DNA of 64,000 bases from Promethearchaeota archaeon (GTDB lineage: Archaea; Asgardarchaeota; Lokiarchaeia; Sigynarchaeales; SOKP01): contig JAHLWT010000224.1 in NCBI GenBank assembly GCA_019057775.1, positions 12,063 through 76,062 of the forward strand, given 5' to 3'. This document shows, piece by piece, positions 18,955 through 28,242 of this stretch (positions are counted from its first letter, which is position 1; the number at the start of each line of letters is the position of its first letter). The notes under the pieces were generated by a model. The model was not told the origin of the DNA. It did no database searches and was given only the letters and a program-made list of their open reading frames with translations. The translations under genes were made by a program, and so were the position numbers.

Positions 18955-20286
18955 TCATAAAAAGTTATCTAAAGTTCTTTGAGTTCTAATAAAAGGGATT
19001 AACTTACTACTTTCTCTCCAATACTTATAGTCTACAATGAAGTTCTCTGACATTTTCTTAATAGCATCATTAAAATTATCTAAAATTACAGGTGTTGCCG
19101 TCAACATCGCATTATTAACGGTCTCCCGGATAACCCAAACACCCAAGGGTACGACATATCCTCCGGAAACTTCCCGAAAGATAAGAACTCTTGCTTGTCT
19201 TTTGATATTATAAAGATATTCACACACCGATTTTCTTGCCGCATAATATGCTCCGGTGATATTGCTAGCATAGGATTTTCTTCCACGATAAAATTCAAAA
19301 TCAGTCATAATTTGTGGTTTTAAATTACGAACTCTCCCATCAAGAGAAATATTCCATAGTGTATTTGGAGCCCATACTTCATTCATCTCATAAATGAATT
19401 TTCCAGGGAAAAGTAGAATTTTAAAATGATTATCAAGGTATGTAGCTTCAAAGATTTGATAATCATTTATTTCTGGAAATTTTTTTATCTCCTTGATCAA
19501 TGCTTTTGATATAATATCATCAACAGCCGTTATAGACCAGCGTGTAGGTACTATTCTACGCCGTTTTTTCTCTCCTAGAAGTCCTGCGGAAAAGACTCGT
19601 TTAATCGTAGATTCTGGAACTTGACCTTTAAAGTAAAGATAATCTGAGATAGCGTCTGAAGCTTTAAGATCCGTGTCTGACACACAATAATCTACTTTTG
19701 GGTGAACTTTTGTATTTTCTGTTATTTCTATTTTCTCCGTGACACCAGAAGGACCCATTGGTAAGGAGTGATTATCCATCATCATTCGCAAATTCATTCT
19801 TTCTAACTTTGACTCAGTATCAACCGGTCTCGCTGCCATTGATAATTCCTGAGAGGTTTCTAATAATTTCAAAGTCTTAATTGAAGGTGTATTCTTTCTT
19901 GATTTTTGACCAATGTTAACATTAATTTTGAAATTACTCCTCACGAGACTGCTTCTATAACGAATGACATCTATCATTTGCTTTCCGAACCACAATTCCG
20001 GTGCGTCTAATATGTGGTAATCTGTAATGTCTAATCCCGCTTCAAATTCTTGAAATGGAATGAGTGGCCCAAGATACACATTTGGGTAATTAAAATGACC
20101 CACAAAAAACCCAGGAGGGCTGGCTCCAAAAATGTTTACGTTTCTTCTCGTTTTATCTAGTTCAAAAGGGACCATTGATTTTAGAACAGATTTCTTCAAT
20201 AAAATAGGACAAGTTTTTTTCCCACATAGGAGTCTAGCACCTTTACAACGGAGACAAATGTTTTTTTCTACTTGAGGGCGCACCAA
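18955..20286 (-). CDS. nreA: Archaeal DNA repair protein NreA with PCNA-binding tail
   Basis: A 443-residue member of the archaeal Nre family (DUF650/DUF651), implicated in DNA repair with PCNA. The N-terminus has a zinc-finger-like CLRCKGARLLCGKKTC, then the family hallmark SPPGFFVGHFNYPNVYLGPL. The protein ends in QRTLDNFL, a clean PIP box (Q-x2-L-x2-F-[FL]) at the extreme C-terminus, which is the known PCNA-interaction signature of these proteins. The start is TTG 20286 or GTG 20283; no ATG lies upstream of the cysteines. It stands alone on the minus strand, 66 bases from the amidohydrolase gene. Confidence 0.9.
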   Translation of the reverse strand: MVRPQVEKNICLRCKGARLLCGKKTCPILLKKSVLKSMVPFELDKTRRNVNIFGASPPGFFVGHFNYPNVYLGPLIPFQEFEAGLDITDYHILDAPELWFGKQMIDVIRYRSSLVRSNFKINVNIGQKSRKNTPSIKTLKLLETSQELSMAARPVDTESKLERMNLRMMMDNHSLPMGPSGVTEKIEITENTKVHPKVDYCVSDTDLKASDAISDYLYFKGQVPESTIKRVFSAGLLGEKKRRRIVPTRWSITAVDDIISKALIKEIKKFPEINDYQIFEATYLDNHFKILLFPGKFIYEMNEVWAPNTLWNISLDGRVRNLKPQIMTDFEFYRGRKSYASNITGAYYAARKSVCEYLYNIKRQARVLIFREVSGGYVVPLGVWVIRETVNNAMLTATPVILDNFNDAIKKMSENFIVDYKYWRESSKLIPFIRTQRTLDNFL

Positions 20287-20427
20287 AATATATCTCTCGA
20301 ATTTGGAAAATACCTATTAAATAATAATTTTCAGTTATTAAAAAGGTAAAGGGCTTAGAATTTTTAATATTTATATTAAAAGACAAACAATTTCTATTAA
20401 TATTATAAAATTCCTCCAAATTAAATA

Positions 20428-21372
20428 CTAAGGTTGGATACGTCCATAACCCCGATTAAAATTAACTACTTGTTGAGTAAACGTATCAAAATCAAATTGA
20501 ATATAATTAGTCCTCCCATGTACCATCGTCTCCAAAAAGAAAAATCTTATAGAAAATACGCCATTATTTCTAAAAAATATTGGTAAACTAGTCCATTTTG
20601 CATAGTAATAATATTCATTACACAATTCAATGCCCTTTTTGAAAAAAACCATTTCTTCTGAATCTAAGATAGATTTATTTTTATATATCACCTTAGATTT
20701 TGAAAAATGAGACCTTCTTTCAATGCATAATGATATTCCATTGTCAGTAATTTCATATTCAAAGATACTGAAATAAAAGGGTAAAACACCTGGAAAGTAT
20801 TTCTGGTTATCGTTAAGATGGAAATTTATCCAAACCTTTGTAAGAATTCGATATAAATAATAGATTAGAGTAAAATAGGTATAAAAGTTAATAACTGTCA
20901 CAAAAAGGAATAACTCTGGAGAAATATTAAAGATTAGGAGATTGGTAATTAGAAAGATCCACGAAGTTAGGAATGTAAATGAACTGCCTGCTTTTTCGAC
21001 GTAGAAACAATATTCTCTTTTAGATATGGGGTAAAAACAAGGAATTTTTGTTGTAGTAAGTAAGTCAAGGGATACATGTAATCCATAAAAAAACGTGCCG
21101 ATAATGAAGGCAATGAAAAATGATTTTTGTGTTAGAATTGAATATATTACACTTATAATTGCTGACATCATCATACCTATAACAAAAGAGTGGGATCCTC
21201 CGCGATGATCAAAATAATTTGAATTAAAAATTCTTTTCAATGGCATTATAAATATATCCAAATCTGGTAAAAATGAGAAGAAAATTGCTAGAAAGATATA
21301 TTCAAAAGTAACCTCTTTTAAAAAGAGTATGTACATTAAAGCTCCAAAAATGGAATGAGTGAAGAAGTCCAT
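20428..21372 (-). CDS. YdjM/LexA-binding-type membrane metal-dependent hydrolase
   Basis: A 314-residue membrane protein of the YdjM-like family (DUF457). The N-terminus has MDFFTHSIFGALMYILF, then SFLPDLDIF and HRGGSHSFVIGM, which supply the His and Asp residues expected of a metal site. Four or five membrane helices run to about residue 170, followed by a soluble beta-rich tail of about 130 residues. Members are annotated as membrane-bound metal-dependent hydrolases; their substrate is unknown. ATG at 21372 is the start and sits 120 bases from a divergently transcribed cupin gene. Confidence 0.8.
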   Translation of the reverse strand: MDFFTHSIFGALMYILFLKEVTFEYIFLAIFFSFLPDLDIFIMPLKRIFNSNYFDHRGGSHSFVIGMMMSAIISVIYSILTQKSFFIAFIIGTFFYGLHVSLDLLTTTKIPCFYPISKREYCFYVEKAGSSFTFLTSWIFLITNLLIFNISPELFLFVTVINFYTYFTLIYYLYRILTKVWINFHLNDNQKYFPGVLPFYFSIFEYEITDNGISLCIERRSHFSKSKVIYKNKSILDSEEMVFFKKGIELCNEYYYYAKWTSLPIFFRNNGVFSIRFFFLETMVHGRTNYIQFDFDTFTQQVVNFNRGYGRIQP

Positions 21373-21492
21373 AATAAGAATATTTTACTATAATTTAATA
21401 AATAGAATAAAGAAAAAAAAATTTTCAGTTATATTCTAAAAGTATACATTTTTTCGAATGTAGATTTATCTATAATAAATGGAGGATGAAAA

Positions 21493-21864
21493 ATGAGTGA
21501 TTATAATAAATATTCAATTGATCTTGAAGTAAAATTTAAGCCCCTGGAAATTATTGATGTATCATTATTAATAGCAAAATCTAAAAAAAAATGGCAAAAC
21601 TCATCCTTATGTAAGGTTAATGATTCTGTTGTTAGACTTGCTGTCATCGAAGGAGATTTTCATTGGCACAAACATGATAAGGAAGATGAATTCTTTTTCG
21701 TTATCGATGGACTTCTTTTAATTGATTTGGAAGATAAAACTATTAATTTGAAACCCAATCAAGGTTTTACAGTACCCCGAGGGCTAATTCACAGAACAAG
21801 AGCTCCATCTCGTACATCTGTTTTACTGATAGAAAAAGGTACTATCAAACCTACAGGAGATTAA
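21493..21864 (+). CDS. Small cupin-domain protein
   Basis: A 123-residue single-domain cupin. Metal-ligand motif 1 reads GDFHWHKHDKEDEFFFVIDG (three histidines and a glutamate in the canonical order), and motif 2 appears as PRGLIHRTRAP with one His, so it should bind a metal ion. Such proteins are often isomerases or small sensors of unknown substrate. The start at ATG 21493 has an excellent ribosome-binding site, GGAGGATGAA, 5-14 bases upstream. It is transcribed away from the YdjM-like gene. A second, broken cupin-like frame lies at 25517, unrelated in detail. Confidence 0.85.
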   Translation: MSDYNKYSIDLEVKFKPLEIIDVSLLIAKSKKKWQNSSLCKVNDSVVRLAVIEGDFHWHKHDKEDEFFFVIDGLLLIDLEDKTINLKPNQGFTVPRGLIHRTRAPSRTSVLLIEKGTIKPTGD

Positions 21865-22089
21865 AAATAAAAATGAAGAGAAGAATAATTAGAGAAAGGA
21901 TTTTTAAAGGATTTTTTAGAAACTCCTGAAAAATTAACAGAGAAAATAGATTTTAAGAAATTATACCATGAACAATATTGAATAAAATTTTTTCAAGAGA
22001 GAAGCTCTTTCTAACTAAACATCACCAATAATTTATCGAATAATTATTTTTAAAGGAAGCTAATTTAATTAATACAATAACATATTTAG

Positions 22090-23292
22090 ATGATAATTAT
22101 GAGCTTTAAAATAAAAAATAATGTATATTGGGTGGGTAAAACAGATTGGGAACTCAGAAAATTCCATGGAAATGAATATTCCACTCATCGTGGTACCACG
22201 TACAACTCATACCTTATTAAAGAAGAGAAAATTGCCTTAATTGACACCGTTTGGAAGCCGTTTTCAAAAGAGTTTGTTAAAAATCTAGCCAAAGTAATTG
22301 ATTTGAATAAAATTGATTACGTGATTACAAATCATGCTGAGATTGATCACAGTGGAGCACTCCCTGAACTCATGGAGAAAATACCAGATAAACCTATTTA
22401 TTGTACAGCAAATGGAGTAAAATCAATAAAGGGGCATTATCATAAAGATTGGAATTTTCAAGTTGTAAAAACAGGGGATACGTTAGATCTAGGAAATGGA
22501 AAACAATTAATATTTGTTGAAATGAGAATGCTTCATTGGCCTGATAGCATGGCTTGTTATCTAACGGGAGACAATATATTATTCAGCAATGATGCGTTTG
22601 GTCAACATTACGCCACAGAATATATGTATAATGATCTCGTGGATCAAAATGAACTCTTTTCTGAATGCATTAAATATTATGCAAATATTCTCACACCTTT
22701 CAGTGCACTTGTCGATAAAAAAATAAAGGAAGTTCTGGATCTTAAAATCCCTATTGATATTATTGCAACGAGTCATGGAGTTATTTGGAGAGATAATCCA
22801 ACTCAAATAGTAGAAAAATACTTAGTTTGGGCAAATGCGTACCAAGAAAATCAAATCACAATTTTATATGATACAATGTGGGACGGAACCAAGCGAATGG
22901 CGGATGCAATTTCAACAGGAATTCGTGAAATTGATAAGAAAGTTAATGTTAAATTGTATAATATAGCAAAAACCGATAAAAACGACTTAATTACAGAAAT
23001 CTTTAAATCTAGGATTATTCTTGTAGGATCACCTACTATTGGTGGAGGAATTCTATCTGGTGTAGCTGAAATTATGGAGATGATTAAAGGAATGCGTTTT
23101 AAAAACAAAAAAGCAGCAGCGTTTGGCTGCTATGGCTGGAGTGGAGAAGCTGTAAAAATTTTAAATGATTTATTAGAGAAAAGTGGATTTTCTATAATTA
23201 ACGAGGGTATTCGTGCTTTATGGAATCCTGATGATGAAAGTATAAGTAAGTGTGTAGATTTTGGAAAAGAAATTGCAAAAATAGTAAATTAA
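22090..23292 (+). CDS. fprA: Flavodiiron protein (A-type flavoprotein, O2/NO reductase)
   Basis: A 400-residue flavodiiron protein. The N-terminal metallo-beta-lactamase-like domain has the diiron ligands in NHAEIDHSGALPEL (HxExDH), MLHWPDSM, SNDAFGQHY and SHGVIWRD. The flavodoxin domain begins near residue 255 with ITILYDTMWDGTKRMADAI and continues to GCYGWSGEAVKIL. These soluble enzymes reduce oxygen to water or NO to N2O in anaerobes, with electrons from rubredoxin or F420H2. ATG 22090 is used, with a second Met at 22099. It is a single gene, consistent with the oxygen-defence content elsewhere in the window (catalase, Fur-like, OsmC). Confidence 0.94.
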   Translation: MIIMSFKIKNNVYWVGKTDWELRKFHGNEYSTHRGTTYNSYLIKEEKIALIDTVWKPFSKEFVKNLAKVIDLNKIDYVITNHAEIDHSGALPELMEKIPDKPIYCTANGVKSIKGHYHKDWNFQVVKTGDTLDLGNGKQLIFVEMRMLHWPDSMACYLTGDNILFSNDAFGQHYATEYMYNDLVDQNELFSECIKYYANILTPFSALVDKKIKEVLDLKIPIDIIATSHGVIWRDNPTQIVEKYLVWANAYQENQITILYDTMWDGTKRMADAISTGIREIDKKVNVKLYNIAKTDKNDLITEIFKSRIILVGSPTIGGGILSGVAEIMEMIKGMRFKNKKAAAFGCYGWSGEAVKILNDLLEKSGFSIINEGIRALWNPDDESISKCVDFGKEIAKIVN

Positions 23293-23509
23293 AAAAGAAT
23301 TTTTAAATTTCTTTTTTTATTCCTAAATTTCTCTAAATCTGCTCTTTCTGAAGCTATGAGAAGAATTTATAAAAGACTTGCTGAGAATTTTCTTCAAACT
23401 AGCAGTTAAAACTTTTTTGATTTAACAATTCTTATTAATACGAGCTTTTTTGATGGAAGTTCTATATTAGAGAGTAAGTTATCAAGGTCATGTTTCTTCC
23501 CACAATTAC

Positions 23510-24313
23510 CTACCCCATATTCTTTTTCATCATCATCATTTTTTTCTTACTCCCCGTTTCGGAGAATCTCTTTGGCATTGTTTTCTTATGTAACAAGTAA
23601 TTTACGATAGACAATGAAATTATCCAAACGAATAACATGAGGACGTCAAATTGCACCATGAAGAAATTATTCCCCTCGACACAAAATCTTAGTAAGTCAG
23701 TTAAAAATGTTACTGGGGATAGAAATGATATGACTACCATATTAAGGGGTATCGCTTGGAGAGAAACAAAAATTCCACTTATAAATAGTAAGGGAAACTT
23801 GATAAGATTTACTATAATCATCAAATCTGATGTCATATCTGTCGGGTTTGCAGCTACTAATAAACCTAATAAGGAACCCAAAATTGACATGAGCCCTATC
23901 CCAGAAAACAATAAAAGTATTGTAATGAGTGAATTAAAAACAATGGAGAACATTATCATAAAGATAACAGATATAATTGAAGTAATTATCATTGAATAAA
24001 GAGTAGAAGCCAAGATTATCCCCAATAAAATTTCATTTAATGAGATCGGAGAAGATATGATCTTCTCGAGCGATTTTTCACGGGTTTCAATTGGTAAAAC
24101 AACAGGGCTGATAGCCGTAGCTGTAAAAAAAGATGTCATTGCGATTATCCCAATAAATATAAGATTAAAAGAGATCTTCCTCCCAATAACCCACGAGAGA
24201 GTCATAAAGAAAGGAAACATTAAGCCAAAAATCAATACAGGTCCTTTTTTAATATATAATGTTATATTTTTCTTACTTAATATCAATATTCTTTTTATAC
24301 TCTCTTGGATCAT
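23510..24313 (-). CDS. ABC-2 type exporter permease
   Basis: A 267-residue permease with six hydrophobic segments, typical of ABC-2 exporters. After the first two helices comes the family segment PIETREKSLEKIISSPISLNEILLG, the amphipathic coupling region of these permeases. The C-terminus is an unusual methionine/lysine tail (KKKMMMMKKNMG) that would lie in the cytosol. The start overlaps the stop of the ATPase gene by 4 bases, so the two make one transporter. The direction is likely export; the substrate (lipid, drug or ion) is unknown. Confidence 0.85.
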   Translation of the reverse strand: MIQESIKRILILSKKNITLYIKKGPVLIFGLMFPFFMTLSWVIGRKISFNLIFIGIIAMTSFFTATAISPVVLPIETREKSLEKIISSPISLNEILLGIILASTLYSMIITSIISVIFMIMFSIVFNSLITILLLFSGIGLMSILGSLLGLLVAANPTDMTSDLMIIVNLIKFPLLFISGIFVSLQAIPLNMVVISFLSPVTFLTDLLRFCVEGNNFFMVQFDVLMLFVWIISLSIVNYLLHKKTMPKRFSETGSKKKMMMMKKNMG

Positions 24314-25278
24314 TTATAACCCATCTCCTTCACAGATATTAAATCTTCTTTTATTAGATGAATAAATACCTCCTCTAAGGATGTATCTTTTATTTTTAGA
24401 TCAGTAATATTAATATTGTTCTCTTCTGTTGCTTGATATAAGTTAGCTATGTCCTTTAAAGCATTTTCGCTAGAGAAACCATAATACCCACTTTTTTCTT
24501 TAACGAAATTACCAATTTTGGATAAAATACTTTCTTGTTTAGCTGATAATCCCCCCTTAATTTTGATTAAAATTGTTGAAGCAGATTTAAATTGTTCACG
24601 AAGGGTATCTGGACTCTCATCAGCAATTATTTTTCCCTTATTCATGATTAAAATTCTATCGCAAATATTCTGAGCTTCTTGCATGTCATGAGTAGTTATA
24701 AGTATAGTTTTGCCTTCCTCCTTCAACTTAAGAATTTGGCTTCTCATTAGATTAACAGAAATAGGATCTAAACCACTTGTTGGCTCATCAAGTATTAAAA
24801 TAGGAGGATTATGCAGTAAAGCCTGACAGAGATTTAAACGCTGTTTAAGCCCCTTTGAGAGTGTTTTTGTTTTAGAATGCTTCCTTCCTATTAAATCAAA
24901 CTGATTTAGAAGTGTATTTGAGCGTTTCTCAATCTCATCTTTTGAGAGCCCATATATACCTCCTGAAAACTTGAGATTTTGCCAAACACTATAACCTGAA
25001 AAAGCATTACTAACTTCAGGGACGATTCCAAAATCATTTTTATATCTGGTTGGATTTTCTATTATATCTTTTCCAAGAATTTCAATTTTTGCATTGTTTT
25101 CTATTTGAAAAACGCCTGTTAATAATCGAATTGTTGTAGTTTTACCGGCTCCATTAGGGCCAAGAATTCCAACGATTTCACCTTGAATAACTTCAAAAGA
25201 AACGTTATTTACCGCAACTAGAGTTCCAAATCTTTTAATTAAGTTTGAAACTTTAATAGCAACAGATTTCTTGTTCAA
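24310..25278 (-). CDS. ABC-2 type exporter ATP-binding protein
   Basis: A 322-residue ABC ATPase with GPNGAGKTT (Walker A), LSKGLKQRLNLCQAL (signature, LSKG rather than LSGG) and ILILDEPTSGLDP (Walker B), then the H-loop in ITTHDMQEA. The C-terminal 100 residues form the extra beta/alpha domain found in exporter ATPases of the DrrA/CcmA type. It precedes its permease with a 4-base overlap. The LSKG form of the signature is common in this group. The first Met is at 25278, and no obvious operator is seen in the 415 bases upstream, which hold only a cupin remnant. Confidence 0.9.
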   Translation of the reverse strand: MNKKSVAIKVSNLIKRFGTLVAVNNVSFEVIQGEIVGILGPNGAGKTTTIRLLTGVFQIENNAKIEILGKDIIENPTRYKNDFGIVPEVSNAFSGYSVWQNLKFSGGIYGLSKDEIEKRSNTLLNQFDLIGRKHSKTKTLSKGLKQRLNLCQALLHNPPILILDEPTSGLDPISVNLMRSQILKLKEEGKTILITTHDMQEAQNICDRILIMNKGKIIADESPDTLREQFKSASTILIKIKGGLSAKQESILSKIGNFVKEKSGYYGFSSENALKDIANLYQATEENNINITDLKIKDTSLEEVFIHLIKEDLISVKEMGYK

Positions 25279-25516
25279 ATCTGGATTTTGACTAATCTAT
25301 ATCACTTTCCTTTTTTACTAATATTGTAACTAATGATATGTAATAGAAAATATTAATGCTTTACATGTAAAGCCCAATTACAAGATGTAATACTAAGATA
25401 TTTTCCTTAAGATTATCTAAACTTAATAGATTAGAACATGTTCAAACCAAGTTTTTTATCTAAGTATTATTTTACCTTAATAAATTATACAAATGATAAG
25501 TTAAGATGAAAATTAA

Positions 25517-25660
25517 ATGAAAATTGTAGATATTAAAAATATTCAAATTGCTGACACCCCTCATAAAGTAGCTGTAAAAAAATTATTTAATTTTGAGCAC
25601 GCAACAATTGTTCATATTGAACTTAAATTAATGTCGTGTAACGTTGCTTACTATTCCTAG
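25517..25660 (+). pseudogene. Truncated cupin-like fragment
   Basis: A 47-codon frame starting with ATG 25517 (MKIVDIKNIQIADTPHKVAV...) and stopping at TAG 25660. Its first 37 residues look like the N-terminus of small cupins of anaerobes, with IADTPHKVAVKKLF and ATIVHIELK just where the metal motif should begin, but the frame then runs out with no HxH motif. It is therefore probably a decayed gene. It is the only content I see in the 415-base gap 25279-25693, whose remaining bases are featureless AT-rich sequence upstream of the ABC ATPase gene. Confidence 0.45.
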
Positions 25661-25693
25661 GTAAGACTTAATTTTTTTAAAATTTTTAATAAT

Positions 25694-26293
25694 TTACTTT
25701 CTAATTTGATTGAGGTTCTTAAGATTTTTGAGTACCTCAAAATTAGTTATAGGGTTACCACTAAGTTCTAATCTCTCTAAATTGATTAAACTTGCCAAAT
25801 TGCCTATATTCATAATTTGATTATTGGAAAGATTTAAGTACCTTAGATTTTCTAAGGTTTCTATGCCATCAATGTCTTTTATTTTATTATTACTTAAATC
25901 TAAATGCTCAAGCTTATTTAGATCTTCTAAACCTTCAATTTTAGTGATCTCATTTTGGTTTAAAAGTAGTTCCTTTAATTTATGAAGATGATTTAGACCT
26001 TTTATCTCAGAAATTTGATTACCACTGAATTCTAATTCATCCAAATTGATAAGCGCTTCTAATCCGCTAATCTCAGTAATATGATTCGCTTCTAAATGAA
26101 GTTTTTTCAAATTAATTAGAGGATCCAATTGTTCAATCGTAATAATCTTATTCTTCTCCAGATATAGCCCAATTAGATTGGTGAAACGCTTTAATCTCTT
26201 GATTTCGCCTATTTTACTTAAATTAAAACTCTCCAAGTATAAAGTGGTAGTATCAAATAAAATTTTCTTCTTATGAATTTTTACGTAATCCAT
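25694..26293 (-). CDS. SDS22-type leucine-rich-repeat protein
   Basis: A 199-residue protein made almost entirely of about seven 22-residue leucine-rich repeats of the SDS22-like class: LEHLDLSNNKIKDIDGIETL, LRYLNLSNNQIMNIGNLASL and so on, with the consensus LxxLxLxxNxIxxIxxLxxL. The first 25 residues (MDYVKIHKKKILFDTTTLYL) form an N-terminal cap. There is no signal peptide, so it is cytosolic. Such repeats mediate protein-protein binding, and in eukaryotes this class includes phosphatase and GTPase regulators. LRR proteins are numerous in Asgard genomes. A partner is not evident from its neighbours, an ABC exporter and a divergent carbonic anhydrase gene. Confidence 0.85.
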   Translation of the reverse strand: MDYVKIHKKKILFDTTTLYLESFNLSKIGEIKRLKRFTNLIGLYLEKNKIITIEQLDPLINLKKLHLEANHITEISGLEALINLDELEFSGNQISEIKGLNHLHKLKELLLNQNEITKIEGLEDLNKLEHLDLSNNKIKDIDGIETLENLRYLNLSNNQIMNIGNLASLINLERLELSGNPITNFEVLKNLKNLNQIRK

Positions 26294-26437
26294 AATTAAT
26301 ATTTAGGAACATCTATTTTTTAGTAAATCTCATTTAAATTATAAACTTACCAAATCTTAAATACAAGTTAATATCATGGAAACTATTTTTTACAGTCTTA
26401 AATTATTAAAGATATTCATTTTATTGGTAAATAAATT

Positions 26438-26992
26438 ATGATAGAAAAAAGCCCATTTAATGGAACAATTCCAAAAATTCATCCTACTGCTTTTATTGCT
26501 CCTGACGTTACTATTATCGGTGATGTAGAAATAGGTGCGTATTCAAATATATGGTATGGAGCGATCCTTCGCGGAGATTGGGGAAAAATTGTTGTTGGAG
26601 AGAACACTAGCATACAAGAAAATGCTGTTCTACATTCAATACCAAACGCGACTTGTAAAATCGGTAAGAATGTGAGATTAGCTCATTTATCGATGTGCCA
26701 TGGACCTTGTGTTGTTGGAGATTCTTCTCTGGTTGGAATTAATGCTACAGTATTGCAAGGTGCTAAACTTGGAGAAGGTTGTGTATTAGCAGCTGGTTCA
26801 GTCCTTCGAGATGAAACAGAAACAGAAAATTTTTGCCTATATGCAGGAGTACCAGCAGTTAAAAAGAAAAAGTATCCACAACGAACGAGAGGCGAGAATT
26901 TCTCTAATCTCTACGTGTCGAATGGCCAAAAATTTAAAAAGGCAGGATTCGGGCAAGAGATTCCAAAGGAATATTTGATAATGGAAGAATAA
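26438..26992 (+). CDS. Gamma-class carbonic anhydrase-like hexapeptide protein
   Basis: A 184-residue left-handed beta-helix protein of the gamma carbonic anhydrase/PaaY family. Hexapeptide repeats run from residue 20 to 125 (IIGDVEIGAYSNIWYGAILRGD). The metal-binding histidines appear in VLHSIP, LAHLSMCHGPCVVGD, so a Zn or Fe site is likely. The C-terminal helix (ENFSNLYVSNGQKFKKAGFGQ) packs on the helix in the family. Family members hydrate CO2 or act as acyltransferases or metal chaperones. ATG 26438 follows a divergent promoter region shared with the LRR gene. A degenerate copy of its C-terminus lies 530 bases downstream. Confidence 0.88.
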   Translation: MIEKSPFNGTIPKIHPTAFIAPDVTIIGDVEIGAYSNIWYGAILRGDWGKIVVGENTSIQENAVLHSIPNATCKIGKNVRLAHLSMCHGPCVVGDSSLVGINATVLQGAKLGEGCVLAAGSVLRDETETENFCLYAGVPAVKKKKYPQRTRGENFSNLYVSNGQKFKKAGFGQEIPKEYLIMEE

Positions 26993-27168
26993 AGACTGAT
27001 TTGAGTATTTACAATTCCTTTAAAATTTTGAATATTTATATTAATCATTAGAGAACTCGAGTTAGTTTAAAAGAATAATTATTTCCGAAATCAAGAAAAT
27101 TTTTTATACAATATTAAACATTATTTATAAACTTATAATTCTCAACTAAATGATGAAGGTTTATTAAA

Positions 27169-27303
27169 ATGGGTGTTGGTAAAAAGATATTTAAATGGGT
27201 TTTTCTTACTTTTGCTTTAATTATTGTTGGTTTATTGATTTATTTTGTAATATTTTATTATTGGCCCAATCTTGTTGCAGAGTTAACACCTGGTGGTGGC
27301 TAA
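27169..27303 (+). CDS. Small single-span membrane protein (44 residues)
   Basis: A short frame from ATG 27169 to TAA 27303. It has a basic lead (MGVGKKIFKWVF), one strongly hydrophobic helix (LTFALIIVGLLIYFVIFYYW) and a short polar end with GGG. The positive-inside rule puts the N-terminus in the cytosol. The clean amphipathic design and intact start and stop argue for a real gene, but length alone leaves doubt. GAAGGT about 10 bases upstream may be a weak ribosome-binding site. No homologue is recognised. It sits between the carbonic anhydrase gene and its remnant. Confidence 0.45.
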   Translation: MGVGKKIFKWVFLTFALIIVGLLIYFVIFYYWPNLVAELTPGGG

Positions 27304-27521
27304 GTAGGAGAAAGTACTATGACACTCTTCTTAGAGCTCTTTAAATTTTCTTTAGTTCAGATTTTTTAACAGAGATGTTCTGAAGTTTAACATTTAAATT
27401 TAAAATTAAGTAAGAAATATTGATATGTATATAAAATTAATTCAATTGATAAACAAGCAATTTTGGATAAGTATTGGGAAGAAATATCCCATTTTAATTT
27501 TTAATTTGGAAGAGTTAAAGT

Positions 27522-27617
27522 GAAAATTTTTCTAATCTTTATGTGTTGAATAGTCAGAAATTTAAAGAGGCTAAATACGGGCAAGAGATACCAAAAGAAT
27601 ATTTAATGCTTGATTAG
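27522..27617 (+). pseudogene. Remnant of a second gamma carbonic anhydrase C-terminus
   Basis: Thirty-one in-frame codons from 27522 to TAG 27617 read ENFSNLYVLNSQKFKEAKYG and then QEIPKEYLMLD, nearly matching the last 31 residues of the intact protein encoded at 26438 (ENFSNLYVSNGQKFKKAGFG, QEIPKEYLIMEE). Upstream the frame hits a stop at 27516-27518 and the similarity ends, so this is the tail of a lost duplicate. The 659-base gap 26993-27651 holds this remnant and the 44-residue membrane frame; the rest is AT-rich with nothing I can name. Confidence 0.75.
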
Positions 27618-27651
27618 ATTCACTTCTAGAGTATTTTCTTACTTTTAATAA

Positions 27652-28242
27652 TCAAAGTATCTTGACATAATCAAAATCATGAAAATCTAATATTTTCCTA
27701 ACCATCTCTTTAAAGCTTTTGAGAACATTCGTATTTTCTTTAGAAGAGGTATTAATATAGTCCAAAACGTCGTGATTTTTAAGGAATTGCTCAACTATTA
27801 GTGTATCAACTCTGTATTGTTTATTTTCTTGTTGTGCTAAATCAAGTTTAGTCCCAATCACAATTTTAGGGCAATCCGCAAGGTTTTGCTCTATTAACTT
27901 ATCGTACCACCAATCTAGCTTTATTAAGCTTTCCATTCGAATTAAATCAAATACTAAGAATATCCCGTTTGCTCCATTAATATAGTATCGAAACAATTTC
28001 TTAAATTGTTCTTGTCCTCCAAAATCCCATATAGAAAGTCTAACAATAGATTCTTCATCATTATCTACAACAGGAATGTCAAAGGTATAAAAATCTATTC
28101 CTACAGTTAATTTTGTATCAACTCTAAAGGTATTAAAACATAACCGGCGAGCTATACATGTTTTTCCTACTCCCCCGTCTCCGATGAGGCAAATTTTAAA
28201 AATATAACGAGGTTCTTCCGGTCCTTCCTCTTCTATTATGAA
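27652..28242 (-). CDS. Ras-like small GTPase lacking a normal start codon
   Basis: A small GTPase of about 195 residues. The frame carries CLIGDGGVGKTC (G1), TVGIDFYTF (G2 region), IWDFGGQEQFKKLFRYY (G3), VIGTKLD (G4, TKxD form) and NTSSKEN (G5), i.e. a complete G domain of the kind frequent in Asgard archaea. No prenylation cysteine is seen at the C-terminus (HDFDYVKIL). The open frame begins after a stop at 28245-28243, with codons TTC ATA ATA GAA, so there is no ATG, GTG or TTG before the P-loop; the first TTG is at 27996, after G3. An ATG at 28253 is in another frame. Either a rare ATA start is used, or there is a frameshift or sequence error near 28243. Confidence 0.75.
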   Translation of the reverse strand, partial: FIIEEEGPEEPRYIFKICLIGDGGVGKTCIARRLCFNTFRVDTKLTVGIDFYTFDIPVVDNDEESIVRLSIWDFGGQEQFKKLFRYYINGANGIFLVFDLIRMESLIKLDWWYDKLIEQNLADCPKIVIGTKLDLAQQENKQYRVDTLIVEQFLKNHDVLDYINTSSKENTNVLKSFKEMVRKILDFHDFDYVKIL

